Source: Streptomyces sp. NBC_01216
GTDB lineage: Bacteria; Actinomycetota; Actinomycetes; Streptomycetales; Streptomycetaceae
Assembly: GCF_035994945.1 (NCBI RefSeq)
Contig: NZ_CP108678.1
Location: 124,001-188,000 of the forward strand
Reading direction: 5' to 3'
Length of the DNA stretch: 64,000 bases
How positions within the stretch are numbered: the stretch's first letter is position 1; each line of letters opens with the position of its first letter. Under the pieces are notes generated by a model. That model did not search any database, was not told the DNA's origin, and saw only the letters and a program-made list of their open reading frames with translations. A program made the translations under genes and the position numbers. Of the stretch, positions 26,439 to 35,120 are shown piece after piece.

Positions 26439-27596
26439 ATGGACCCGTACGCCTCCATAGTCCGGCGCTTCCCCCTCGTCTCCCGCTTCCGCCCCGCCTG
26501 CCTGCCGCTCCCGCAACGCGTCCGCGCCCTGGTCGAACTCTCCGCCACGGCCCAGACGAAGGCGGACCAGGGCCTGGCGTCCGCGGTCTACAACCAGGCC
26601 GCGCTCCTCGCCTCCGACCTCGGCCTGCCCGACCTCGCCCGCCAGTGGTGCCACCAGCACGCCGCCGCCTACCTCCACGCCACCCCCCTCCCCGGCATGA
26701 CCGCGATCCGAGCCCTCGAACCCGTCGTCAACCTCGCCCGCCTCCAGATCCGCGCCGGCAACACCGACGACGGCCGCCACCGCCTCCTGAACCTCTACGA
26801 CGCCGTCAGCAACGCCGTCCCCGCCGAGTTCGAAGGCGTCCGCATCCCCGCAAAGCTGACCACCAGCGACACCGACCGCGACGAGGTACGCGCCTGGCTG
26901 TGGCGGGTGATCCTCGCCGACGGCACCCGCACCCTGACCACCGCCGGCCGCTGGACCGAGGCCCTGGCCCACATCGAGAAACACCACGGCCTCGGACTGC
27001 GAATGCTGGACGGCCGGCAGGTCGCCGTACTCGCCGCCCTCCACGGCGACCCCGACCACGCCACCGGCCTCGTCGCCCAGACGACACCCGGCGAACCCTG
27101 GGAGAACGCCGTCACCACCTGCCTGGCCGTGATGTGCCGCCAAGCCACCCACCGCCCCGTCGACGACCTGCTCCCCGAGCTGGTGAACAGCTACGTGCAG
27201 CGCGAACCCGATATCGGTACGACCGTCTTCGACACACGCCTCGGACTGACCGTCCTGGACCTCCTCAACCAGTCCGACAGCCCCTCAGCACACCTCGTCG
27301 CCGAGGAACTGCACCGCCGGACCATGGCCGCGACCGACGGCTACGCCGCCCGCGAGTGCCTGGCCAACCCCCGGTTCACCGCCCTCGTCTCCTCCGGGGA
27401 AAGGAACGCCGCCCGCGACCTGGTCCACGCGTGCGGGCTGGACGACGGAGGACTCCCTCAGACCTTGGCCGCCAGGTTGGTCCATGCGCTTCGGGCCAGC
27501 AGCGGAGTGATCCGTGAAAGCGTGGCGTCCTTACGACCCGTTCAGCAGATGCCCCAGAGCGAGGCGTTGCTCGACGAGAAGGGCGCCGCCCGATGA
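26439..27596 (+). CDS. TPR-like hypothetical protein downstream of the FxLD operon
   Basis: 385 aa with GGGAG ahead of the ATG. Helical hairpins rich in Ala/Leu, such as ASAVYNQAALLASDLGLPDLARQ and ALEPVVNLARLQIRAGNTDD, have TPR spacing. Such proteins recur in Streptomyces next to nucleotide-metabolism genes of the kind found downstream. No catalytic motif, signal peptide or DNA-binding domain. It is coupled by overlap to the EEP-fold gene, so both probably serve one function. Confidence 0.6.
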   Translation: MDPYASIVRRFPLVSRFRPACLPLPQRVRALVELSATAQTKADQGLASAVYNQAALLASDLGLPDLARQWCHQHAAAYLHATPLPGMTAIRALEPVVNLARLQIRAGNTDDGRHRLLNLYDAVSNAVPAEFEGVRIPAKLTTSDTDRDEVRAWLWRVILADGTRTLTTAGRWTEALAHIEKHHGLGLRMLDGRQVAVLAALHGDPDHATGLVAQTTPGEPWENAVTTCLAVMCRQATHRPVDDLLPELVNSYVQREPDIGTTVFDTRLGLTVLDLLNQSDSPSAHLVAEELHRRTMAATDGYAARECLANPRFTALVSSGERNAARDLVHACGLDDGGLPQTLAARLVHALRASSGVIRESVASLRPVQQMPQSEALLDEKGAAR

Positions 27597-28462
27597 GCGC
27601 CCCCACCGAGCAGCTCTCCCTGATCGCCCCGGAAGAACCCCCGCACGCCCCGGCCGACGACGCCGTACGGATGCTGCTGTTCAACGCCGAGCACGCCTCC
27701 CCGGAACGCTCCCGCCGTCAGGCCGCCTGGGTCGCCGCCCAGGAGGACGCGGACATCGCCGTCTTCACCGAGGTGTCTTCCACGCAGGGGGGTGCCGCTC
27801 TCGTCACCGCGCTGGGCGAGCGCGGGTACGCCACCGTGATCGCCCAGCAGCTGGCGGAAGCCGACTACCGCACGGTCATCGCCTGCCGCACCGCCGCCGC
27901 CCACCCGGTTCAGAGCCCCGTCGCCGTCACACCCCATCGCGCCCCGGCCGCCCGCGTCACGATCGGCGGCCACGACATCGGCGTCCTCGGCCTGTACGTG
28001 CCCTCCCGCGGCCCGAAGGACCAGCGCAACGTCGCCAAGCGCGCCTTCCAGGAGGCGGTCACCGAGAGCCTGCCGCAGCTACGCGCCGCCTTTCCGGACA
28101 TGCCCATCATCGTGGCCGGGGACCTCAACGTCATCGAGCGCGGCCACCAGCCCCCGCACAAGGTATTCGGCGAGTGGGAGTACTCCTTCTACGACTCCTT
28201 CCAGGCCGCCGGCCTCACCGACGCCTACCGGCATCTCCACCCCGACAAGGTCGCCCACTCCTGGTACGGACGCAGCGGTAACGGCTTCCGCTTCGACCAC
28301 CTCTTCATCTCCACACCCCACGCCGACCGCCTCCTCGCCTGCGACTACCACCAGGAAGCCCACGAAGAGGGGCTGACCGACCACGCGGTCATGACACTGG
28401 GCCTGGGGCTGCAGTCCACCCCAAGCGGACAGGGTGAAGCCCCAGCTACGAGCTCTGGCTGA
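27593..28462 (+). CDS. endonuclease/exonuclease/phosphatase (EEP) family protein
   Basis: 289 aa, ATG overlapping the preceding stop. EEP landmarks in order: LLFNAEH, FTEVSS with the metal-binding Glu, VAGDLNVIERG with the catalytic Asp-x-Asn, FRFDHLF and a terminal TDHAVM His. EEP enzymes cleave phosphoester bonds in nucleic acids, nucleotides or phospholipids with Mg2+. With no signal peptide, a cytoplasmic nucleotide or RNA substrate is likely. A second EEP protein lies at 45274. Confidence 0.85.
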   Translation: MSAPTEQLSLIAPEEPPHAPADDAVRMLLFNAEHASPERSRRQAAWVAAQEDADIAVFTEVSSTQGGAALVTALGERGYATVIAQQLAEADYRTVIACRTAAAHPVQSPVAVTPHRAPAARVTIGGHDIGVLGLYVPSRGPKDQRNVAKRAFQEAVTESLPQLRAAFPDMPIIVAGDLNVIERGHQPPHKVFGEWEYSFYDSFQAAGLTDAYRHLHPDKVAHSWYGRSGNGFRFDHLFISTPHADRLLACDYHQEAHEEGLTDHAVMTLGLGLQSTPSGQGEAPATSSG

Positions 28463-28674
28463 CCGCCAACCGCCGCAACGCCCGAACGTCGGCGTTTCGG
28501 CCAACCGCCCCCGAGCCGCGTGCCCTTACGCGGCAAGGGTCGGTGCACCGCGCACCTTCGGAAACCCGCTGAATCACAGGGTGCACAACCCGTCCGAAAG
28601 GAACAGGTGCTCGAAATCGCGCGGCGTCGTTGAACACGGCGACGCCACCACCACGTCCACGAGGGGGGAATACA

Positions 28675-30708
28675 TTGACGCCAGTCGAACCAGACAGCGA
28701 CAAGACCGCGAGCGGCCCGAAGGCCGAAGCCACGGACAACATCTCGGACGCCGAGCGTGAGCTGTACGGCGGCCGGCTGCGCTACGACCAGTCCTACGTC
28801 CGCCACGAAGGCCCACTGACCCGGCTGAAGTTCGGACACATGGCGGCCGCGCTGCCGCACATGGTCGGCATGGTGCTGCGCACCGGCTGGAAGGCGGACC
28901 GGCGCGCCCTGATGGGAGTCGTTGCGGCCGAGCTCGGGCAGGGCGTGACGGCCGGGTGGGGGCTGGTGGCGGTCAACGGCGTCCTCGCGCAGTTGTTCGC
29001 CGACGGTCCGACTGTGGACAAGCTCCGCGACGCTCTTCCGTCTCTGGTGGCACTCGCGATCGCGGCGGTGGCCGGCGCCGTCCTGACGGCATGGTCGACG
29101 GCCATGTCCGGCCGGCTGGAGCCGCAGGTGGAGCGGGCAGTCTCCGCCCGCTACTACACAGCCGTCACCGGTGTGGAGGTGGAGGCGACCGAGCGGCCGG
29201 AGGTCCAGCGGATCCTAGAGGCGGGGAAGTTCGGCACGGACTCGGCCCGCAGCATGCTGCGGCTGTCGGTCGGCGTCGGCAATGTGGTGATCGGCATGGC
29301 GGCAGCCGCGGTCGTGCTCGCGGCGCTGCACCCTGTGCTGCTGCCGATGCTGCTGGCGATCGCCCTTCCCAAGGGGTGGGGCGCGGTCCGCTCCGCGCGC
29401 CGGGACTACCTCTCCCGGATGAACTGGGTCGACCACCGCAGGGCGATCGCGTCCCTGCTGGCCTACCTCACCCGCCCGCACGCCGCCGGTGAGCTCCGCG
29501 TGCACGCCGCCGGCACGAAGCTGCTGTCCAGCTACGAGGAGATGTCCAGGCAGATGGAGGCGGAGCAGCGGCGCCTGGCCCGGGCCCAGGCATCGACGGA
29601 CCTGGTCGCGGGAGCGTTCGCCGGCGTGGCGTCGCTGGCCTGCTACGGCGTGCTGTGGTGGTTGCTGTCGACCGGCGGTCTCCCGCTCGCCGTCGGCGGG
29701 ACCGCGGTGATCGCCATCCGTACCTCGACGGCGCGGCTCACATCGCTGGTACAGCAGGTCAACCGGCTGTACGAGGAGCTGCTGTTCCTCACCGACACTG
29801 AGGACGCCATCGCAGTGGCGGGCGAGAACGCGATCCCGCTCACCGGCACGCCACTGCCCGTGCCGGTCCGGGAGGTGATGACGGAGGCGGTCTCGTTCAC
29901 CTATCCGGGCGCCGACGGCCCCTCCCTGAAGGACGTAAGCGTGCGCGTGCCGCGGGGAAAAGTGACGGCCCTGGTGGGCGCGAACGGGTCAGGGAAGACC
30001 ACACTCACCAAGGTGCTGGCCGGGCTATTGCTGCCCTCCGACGGGGACGTGTGGTGGGTGGGCGAGTCGGGCGAGCGGGTCGAGCTGCGTGAGGCGGACC
30101 GCACCCAGATCTTCGCTGAAGTCGGTGTGCTGGCGCAGGACTTCCCGCGTTGGGAGATGACGGCGGCCGCGAACGTAGCCATCGGGATCGGCGACCGTCC
30201 CCGGGACATGGACCGCGTCCGCAAGGCCGCCGGCGAGGCGGGCGTGCTCGAGCTGGTCGAGGGCCTGCCGCACGGCTGGGACTCGATCGTCTTCAAGGGC
30301 TACGAGCGCGGTGTCCAGCTCTCGGGAGGCCAGTGGCAGAAGCTGGGATCCGCTCGAACAAGGTACCGACAGGCGCCGTTCCTGCTGGTCGACGAGCCGA
30401 CCAGCGCCCTGGATCCCCACGCGGAAATCGCCGCGTTCGAGGGGCTGTGGTCCCTGGCCGAGGAGGGGCACGCGGTCGTGCTCGTCACCCACCGGCTCGC
30501 AGCCACCATGCACGCCGACCACATCTACGTCCTCGATCAGGGGTGTGTCGTCGAGGACGGCACCCACGAAGACCTGATGTCCCGCAAGGGCGGCCTGTAC
30601 CAGGGGATGTTCACCGCCCAGGCCGCGCAGTACGGGCTCGCGCCCACGGCCGACCCGGTTCCCCGGCCCCGGGGCACCCAGCCGTCCAGCCACGAGACGG
30701 CGAGCTGA
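28675..30708 (+). CDS. lanT: ABC transporter ATP-binding/permease protein, likely lanthipeptide exporter
   Basis: 677 aa when started at TTG 28675, which has GAGGGGGG just upstream; TTG 28630 is a weaker alternative. The N-terminal 350 residues hold a transmembrane domain with about 4-6 spans. The ATPase domain has Walker A GANGSGKTT near residue 435, Q-loop AQDFPRW, signature LSGGQWQ, Walker B FLLVDEPTSALD and H-loop LVTHRL. There is no peptidase-C39 domain, so leader removal must occur elsewhere. As the nearest half-exporter to the precursor it is the probable export route. Confidence 0.85.
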   Translation: MTPVEPDSDKTASGPKAEATDNISDAERELYGGRLRYDQSYVRHEGPLTRLKFGHMAAALPHMVGMVLRTGWKADRRALMGVVAAELGQGVTAGWGLVAVNGVLAQLFADGPTVDKLRDALPSLVALAIAAVAGAVLTAWSTAMSGRLEPQVERAVSARYYTAVTGVEVEATERPEVQRILEAGKFGTDSARSMLRLSVGVGNVVIGMAAAAVVLAALHPVLLPMLLAIALPKGWGAVRSARRDYLSRMNWVDHRRAIASLLAYLTRPHAAGELRVHAAGTKLLSSYEEMSRQMEAEQRRLARAQASTDLVAGAFAGVASLACYGVLWWLLSTGGLPLAVGGTAVIAIRTSTARLTSLVQQVNRLYEELLFLTDTEDAIAVAGENAIPLTGTPLPVPVREVMTEAVSFTYPGADGPSLKDVSVRVPRGKVTALVGANGSGKTTLTKVLAGLLLPSDGDVWWVGESGERVELREADRTQIFAEVGVLAQDFPRWEMTAAANVAIGIGDRPRDMDRVRKAAGEAGVLELVEGLPHGWDSIVFKGYERGVQLSGGQWQKLGSARTRYRQAPFLLVDEPTSALDPHAEIAAFEGLWSLAEEGHAVVLVTHRLAATMHADHIYVLDQGCVVEDGTHEDLMSRKGGLYQGMFTAQAAQYGLAPTADPVPRPRGTQPSSHETAS

Positions 30709-30783
30709 CCCACCGGAGCACCTTCCCCCCAGTCCGACCCGCCACCCCGCCCCCCCCACCACACCGAAGGCGAGACACCGCCC

Positions 30784-32253
30784 ATGCCACCCAGCTCCAC
30801 CGCGATCCGCAAGACCATCGAGGCGTACCTCGGCCGGCACTCTGGCGAGCGTGCCGCCCTGGGCGGCCTTCTTGCCGCTCTGGACCGGCCCGTCGACGCG
30901 ACCGCCCGGACGACGCTGCCCGGGCACGTCACGTGCAGTGCCGTCGTCATCGACCGGCAGGGCCGGGTCCTGCACATCCGGCACCGGGCCACCGGCGGCC
31001 TCGTACTCACCCCCGGCGGCCACATCGAGCCCCGCGACCGCACACTGCTCGCCGCGGCACTGCGCGAGGTGTCGGAGGAAGCCGGGATCGCGCCGGGCTC
31101 CCTGTGCCTGACCCGGCAACTGCTCGGGTCTCCGATCGACATCGACGTCCACGACATCGACGCCAACCCGGCGAACGGGGAACCGGCCCACCGCCACTAC
31201 GACTTCCGCTACGCCTTCTACCTCGCCGGCGAGGAGCCGCCCACAATCGCGCTACAGGACGAGGAGGTGTCCGACGCTCAGTGGCTCCCCCAGCCGGAGG
31301 TCACCTCGCCGACACTGCGCGCAAAGCTCCTCGCGGCACGGCTGAACGGCCAGCCCGAGCCGGTGAACGCTTCCGCGCTCATCCATGACGGGGCTGGCCG
31401 CTACCTGCTCCATCTGCGCGACCACAAGCCCGGCCTCATTTGGCAGTCGGGCGCGTTCGCTCTTCTCGGAGGCGGCCGCACGCACGATGACCAGAGCCTG
31501 AAGGACACGCTGCTGCGAGAGCTGTCCGAGGAGGCCCCCGACCTCCGCCTGGAGGGCCTGGAGCCGTACGCCGTGGAGGCGGCCACCAGCGTCGACGGCC
31601 TCAGCGTCCCGGTCCAGGTCTTCGCGGGCCGGTGGCGTGACAACCCCGACCGGCTCCGGCTGCATGAGGGCGTGTTGCTGAGGTGGTTCACCTTGGACGT
31701 TCTGGACCGGCTGCGTCTGAGCCCGGCGACGCGGGACTTGATTCGCCGGCACGCGGCCGAGAACGCGTCGGACGGCGGGCCGACTGTGGTCCCTGTTCCG
31801 TGGGCTGGGGGCAGTCGGACCGTGCTGAACGGTGTCGGTGTCCACCTCCATCTGGAGGACGACGAGGGCCGGGTGCTCCTGGGTTTGCGCCATCCCGACT
31901 CGGCGTACGCGGGAAACACGTGGCACTACCTGGCGGGGAAATGCGAACAGGAGTCCGCAGTCGCGTGCCTGGTGCGGGAGGCGCGGGAGGAAGCGGGGCT
32001 GGTGATCGAGCCTGAGGACGTGGATCTCGCGCACGTCGTCCACGTCGTCGACTCCCCGGATGGGCAGCCGTTGATGCAGCTCGTGTTCCGTGCCCGCCGC
32101 TGGAAGGGAGAGCCGAAGGTCCTCGAGGGCGACAAGTGCCTGACCTGGCAGTGGTTTCCGAACCATGAGCTCCCGGAGCGGCTCGTCCCCTACACCCGGA
32201 CGGCCCTGGCCGGAATCGCCGAAGGCCGTATCTACTCCCAGTTGGGCTGGTGA
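30784..32253 (+). CDS. triple Nudix-domain protein
   Basis: 489 aa with three Nudix-like domains in series. Domain 1 (about 45-175): GGHIEPRDRTLLAAALREVSEEAG, i.e. LREVSEEAG intact but the leading Glu of the box altered. Domain 2 (about 195-310): GGGRTHDD then LLRELSEEAPDL, a weaker box without the final Gly. Domain 3 (about 345-480): AGKCEQES then LVREAREEAGL, near-canonical. Nudix enzymes hydrolyse nucleoside diphosphates linked to other moieties. Three in one chain is unusual; some may be binding rather than catalytic. It opens the nucleotide/phosphoester gene run. Confidence 0.85.
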   Translation: MPPSSTAIRKTIEAYLGRHSGERAALGGLLAALDRPVDATARTTLPGHVTCSAVVIDRQGRVLHIRHRATGGLVLTPGGHIEPRDRTLLAAALREVSEEAGIAPGSLCLTRQLLGSPIDIDVHDIDANPANGEPAHRHYDFRYAFYLAGEEPPTIALQDEEVSDAQWLPQPEVTSPTLRAKLLAARLNGQPEPVNASALIHDGAGRYLLHLRDHKPGLIWQSGAFALLGGGRTHDDQSLKDTLLRELSEEAPDLRLEGLEPYAVEAATSVDGLSVPVQVFAGRWRDNPDRLRLHEGVLLRWFTLDVLDRLRLSPATRDLIRRHAAENASDGGPTVVPVPWAGGSRTVLNGVGVHLHLEDDEGRVLLGLRHPDSAYAGNTWHYLAGKCEQESAVACLVREAREEAGLVIEPEDVDLAHVVHVVDSPDGQPLMQLVFRARRWKGEPKVLEGDKCLTWQWFPNHELPERLVPYTRTALAGIAEGRIYSQLGW

Positions 32254-32329
32254 ACGGCGTGCGCACTTCTACCGGGAGCGGGGGGCGAGCCCTGTCCGTC
32301 CGCAGGTCGGCACCGTCGGGGGTGCCGGG

Positions 32330-33370
32330 ATGAGCGCCGAGTCCGACGTCATGGTCGTGGCCGGGATCCTGGCGCTGCTGTACCGGATCACGCCGGCCGC
32401 GGTCAGCGAGGGCCCCGCGGGAACGGCGACCCGCAACTACGTGGCCGGGGACCGTGCGGACAGGCGGTGGTTCGTGAAGGCGTACCCCCGTGGGACCGAC
32501 ATGGAGGCGGAGCGGAAGGCCCTGGCCCTGGGCGAGTCGGCCAGGGCGGCCGGGGTTCCGGTGCCGGCCGTGCGGCGGACGGTGACGGGCGAAGTGATCG
32601 CGTCGGCGGGCGGGCTGTCGGTATCCGTGACGGAGTACGTCGCAGACGCGGAGACAGCCGAGGGCGGGCTGTCCGGCGGCCGGTGGGATGCCGTCGGCGA
32701 GGCCGTCGGCTGTCTCCACCGAGCCCTGGCCCGCCACCCCGTCGGACCACCGCGCCCGGTAGCGGCCCGCGAGGTGTGCGACGTCGCACGAGCCGGGCGG
32801 CGGCTGAGGGAACTCCTCGCCCGCTGGGCCGCCGTGCCGCCTGCTCCGGGAGAATTCGCCTCCTGGTGCGCCCAGACCACGCAACAGCGGCTTGCCGCCC
32901 TTCCCGACGCGGCGGCCCGCCTGGAAAAGCTGCCGGCCACGCTGACAGCGCAGATCGTGCACGGGGACCTCGCCTCCCCCAACCTGCTGCTGCGTGGCGA
33001 GGAGGTCGCCGCAGTGATCGACTTCCGGCCCCCGGGGCATCGCAGCGCCGCCTGGGAGCTCGGCCGGATCGTGCTGGACCCGCGCACCGTACTGGCCCGC
33101 CCGGACGAATGGATCCCCGGCCTGGCCCGCGCCGTTGACGCCTACCGGGCGGCGAACCCGGAGCTTGCTGCCGAAGACCTCCTCGCCGTGCCGCGCGTCG
33201 CCGCCGGGTACCTGGCCTGCTCAGGCTTTCCCCTGTCCGAGCCGCTGGACGACCCCGCCTCGGTCACCCCGGCGCTGGAGGCGTACGGGCGCGCCCGGCA
33301 CGAGGCCGCGTGCGTGCTGTGGGAGCGCCTGGACGAAGCCGAGGAGGTGCTCCGTGACGTCCTGCGTTGA
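32330..33370 (+). CDS. APH-fold phosphotransferase
   Basis: 346 aa. The kinase active site is visible as IVHGDLASPNLLL (catalytic HGDxxxxN) and AVIDFRPPGH (metal-binding IDF). The N-terminal lobe has WFVKAYPRGTDMEAE with a candidate ATP-binding Lys and a downstream Glu. This fold phosphorylates aminoglycosides, choline, homoserine or other hydroxyls; neighbouring Nudix and HIT genes favour a metabolite over resistance, which is inference. It overlaps the MFS start by 17 bases. Confidence 0.8.
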   Translation: MSAESDVMVVAGILALLYRITPAAVSEGPAGTATRNYVAGDRADRRWFVKAYPRGTDMEAERKALALGESARAAGVPVPAVRRTVTGEVIASAGGLSVSVTEYVADAETAEGGLSGGRWDAVGEAVGCLHRALARHPVGPPRPVAAREVCDVARAGRRLRELLARWAAVPPAPGEFASWCAQTTQQRLAALPDAAARLEKLPATLTAQIVHGDLASPNLLLRGEEVAAVIDFRPPGHRSAAWELGRIVLDPRTVLARPDEWIPGLARAVDAYRAANPELAAEDLLAVPRVAAGYLACSGFPLSEPLDDPASVTPALEAYGRARHEAACVLWERLDEAEEVLRDVLR

Positions 33371-34760
33371 GCCCCCCGCCCCACCCGCCTCTTCCTCTGG
33401 TGACTCCCTGTGGCGGCACCGGGACTTCCGCCGGTACCTGACCGGCCAGACCGCGAGCGTGGCCGGCAGCTCGATCACCCAGATGGCGCTGCCGGTGCTG
33501 GCCGTGCTCCACCTGGACGCCACCACCGCCCAGGTCGCGTGGCTAGCGTTGCTCGGACAGCTTCCGCCCGCGCTGCTCGCCCTGCACGCCGGCGCGCTCG
33601 CCGACCGGTACTCCAAGCGCCGGCAGATGATCACCGGTGACCTGGTCAGCGCCGCCGTGCTCTCCACGGTGCCGGTGGCGGCCGCGCTGGGCACGCTGAC
33701 TCTGACGCAACTCATGATCGTCGCCGTGGTCCAGGGCGCGGCGAGCGTGCTGCACGACGCGGCGGCCATCAGCCTCCTTCCCAGCCTCGTCGACCGGTCC
33801 TTGATCCAGCGGAGCAACAGTCGCGTGGGCGCGTTGTTCGCGGTCGCCGCGACCGCCGGAAGCCACCTCGGCGCCACGCTGACCGCGGTGCTCGGCCCCG
33901 CCCGGGCCCTGCTCGGCGACGTCGTCTCCTTCCTGATCAGCGCCGGATGCACCGCCCGCATCCAGGCCCGCGAACCCGCCCCGCATCGCCCGGAAGCCCG
34001 CCGGCTGCGCGAGGAGATCGGCGAGGGCCTGCGGTACGTGCACGGTGACGAGCGGCTGCGGACCCTGACACTGGTCAACGCCAGCACCTCCTTCGCGCTC
34101 GGGCTGCTCAATACCCTGTGGGCCCTGTACCTGCTGCGGACGCTCGCGGTGAGCGCGACCGCCTTCGGTGTGCTTCTCGGCCTGGGCGCGCTGGGCGCGG
34201 CCGCCGGGGCACTGACCGCCCCGTCGCTCGCCCGCCGGTGGGGCCCGGGGCCGATGATGCTGACCGCGCTCGCGATCACCCCGCTGACCCAGATCCCGAT
34301 ACTGCTCGCCTCCCCCGGACGCGGCTGGCAGATCACGATCGGAGCGGCGCTGTTCCTGCAGCTCGCCTGCGCCGGCGCCGCGGGCACTACCCAGCGCTCG
34401 ATTCGTCAGATCATCACCACGGCCGGAATGCAGGCGCGGATGCAGGCCGTGAGCACGTGGCTGACGGCCAGCGCCCGCCCCCTGGCCGCGCTGCTCGCTG
34501 GCGGCCTGGGCACGTGGATCGGAGTGCGGCCCACCCTGACCGCCGGGACCATCCTGCTTCTCGTGCCGCTCGTAGTCCTCGCCCGCTCCCCGCTGCGCGC
34601 ACTGCGACACATGCCGGACCAGCCGCCCGCCGCGCCCCGGACCAGCAGCGAGCCCGTACCCTCGCCGCCCTTCCCGCGGACGGCCCCGCCGGCCGTGCCC
34701 ACGCCCGCACATACGGAAGACGCCCCTCACGGCCACTCGCCCGGAGGAGACGCCACGTGA
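33354..34760 (+). CDS. MFS transporter, paralogue of the one at 15770
   Basis: 468 aa from GTG with AGGAGG 6 nt upstream, overlapping the kinase gene. About twelve hydrophobic segments; GALADRYSKRRQMI matches the MFS loop 2-3 motif. MFS_3-type like its paralogue, probably a proton-driven exporter. The last 60 residues are Pro/Ser/His-rich and disordered. Placement inside the Nudix/kinase run suggests export of that run's product. Confidence 0.82.
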   Translation: MTSCVEPPAPPASSSGDSLWRHRDFRRYLTGQTASVAGSSITQMALPVLAVLHLDATTAQVAWLALLGQLPPALLALHAGALADRYSKRRQMITGDLVSAAVLSTVPVAAALGTLTLTQLMIVAVVQGAASVLHDAAAISLLPSLVDRSLIQRSNSRVGALFAVAATAGSHLGATLTAVLGPARALLGDVVSFLISAGCTARIQAREPAPHRPEARRLREEIGEGLRYVHGDERLRTLTLVNASTSFALGLLNTLWALYLLRTLAVSATAFGVLLGLGALGAAAGALTAPSLARRWGPGPMMLTALAITPLTQIPILLASPGRGWQITIGAALFLQLACAGAAGTTQRSIRQIITTAGMQARMQAVSTWLTASARPLAALLAGGLGTWIGVRPTLTAGTILLLVPLVVLARSPLRALRHMPDQPPAAPRTSSEPVPSPPFPRTAPPAVPTPAHTEDAPHGHSPGGDAT

Positions 34761-34928
34761 ACAAGGTGCCGAACACGGCGGCGGTGCCGCTTGCCGTGCC
34801 CGCCCGAGCCCCTGGAGTGCACTGGGCGCAGCGACCCCGCCCAGTTCGCCGCGCCCTTCCTGGCCCCGCAGCCCCCCGGCGACACCTTTGGGGCCGGGGA
34901 CGCCCGGCCGGGCTCGAAGAGAGCGTAG
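34757..34928 (+). pseudogene. small frameshifted ORF overlapping the MFS stop
   Basis: A GTG overlapping the MFS stop, with GGAGGAG upstream, starts VNKVPNTAAVPLAVPAR with coding-type third-position GC. From about 34810 the bias shifts to the +1 frame, reading PLECTGRSDPAQFAAPFLAP and then QPPGDTFGAGDARPGSKRA to a TAG at 34926. The joined product would be about 56 residues with one Cys. It may be a broken small protein gene, a peptide gene, or a sequence error. The unbroken reading (to 34999) is Arg-rich and unconvincing. The 192 bp beyond it to 35120 contain no convincing gene. Confidence 0.4.
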
Positions 34929-35120
34929 AGCTGTGCCCCGGGCGGCTGACCGGCCCGCGCGTATGGGCGCCGCGATCCACGGAGGGGTCTGCTACGTGAT
35001 GCGCGATCCGATACAGCGTCCCCTGGTGCTCTCGCACGCCGGTCTCGCCCCCAGCACTGCTGTGGGCCACGCCGGTCCGCCGCCTCACCACCATGCCGAC
35101 TTCCGTGAAGGACTCCGCTC

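Noticed and set aside
28630..28674. Upstream TTG start for the ABC exporter
   Set aside because: No ribosome site upstream, whereas TTG 28675 has GAGGGGGG.
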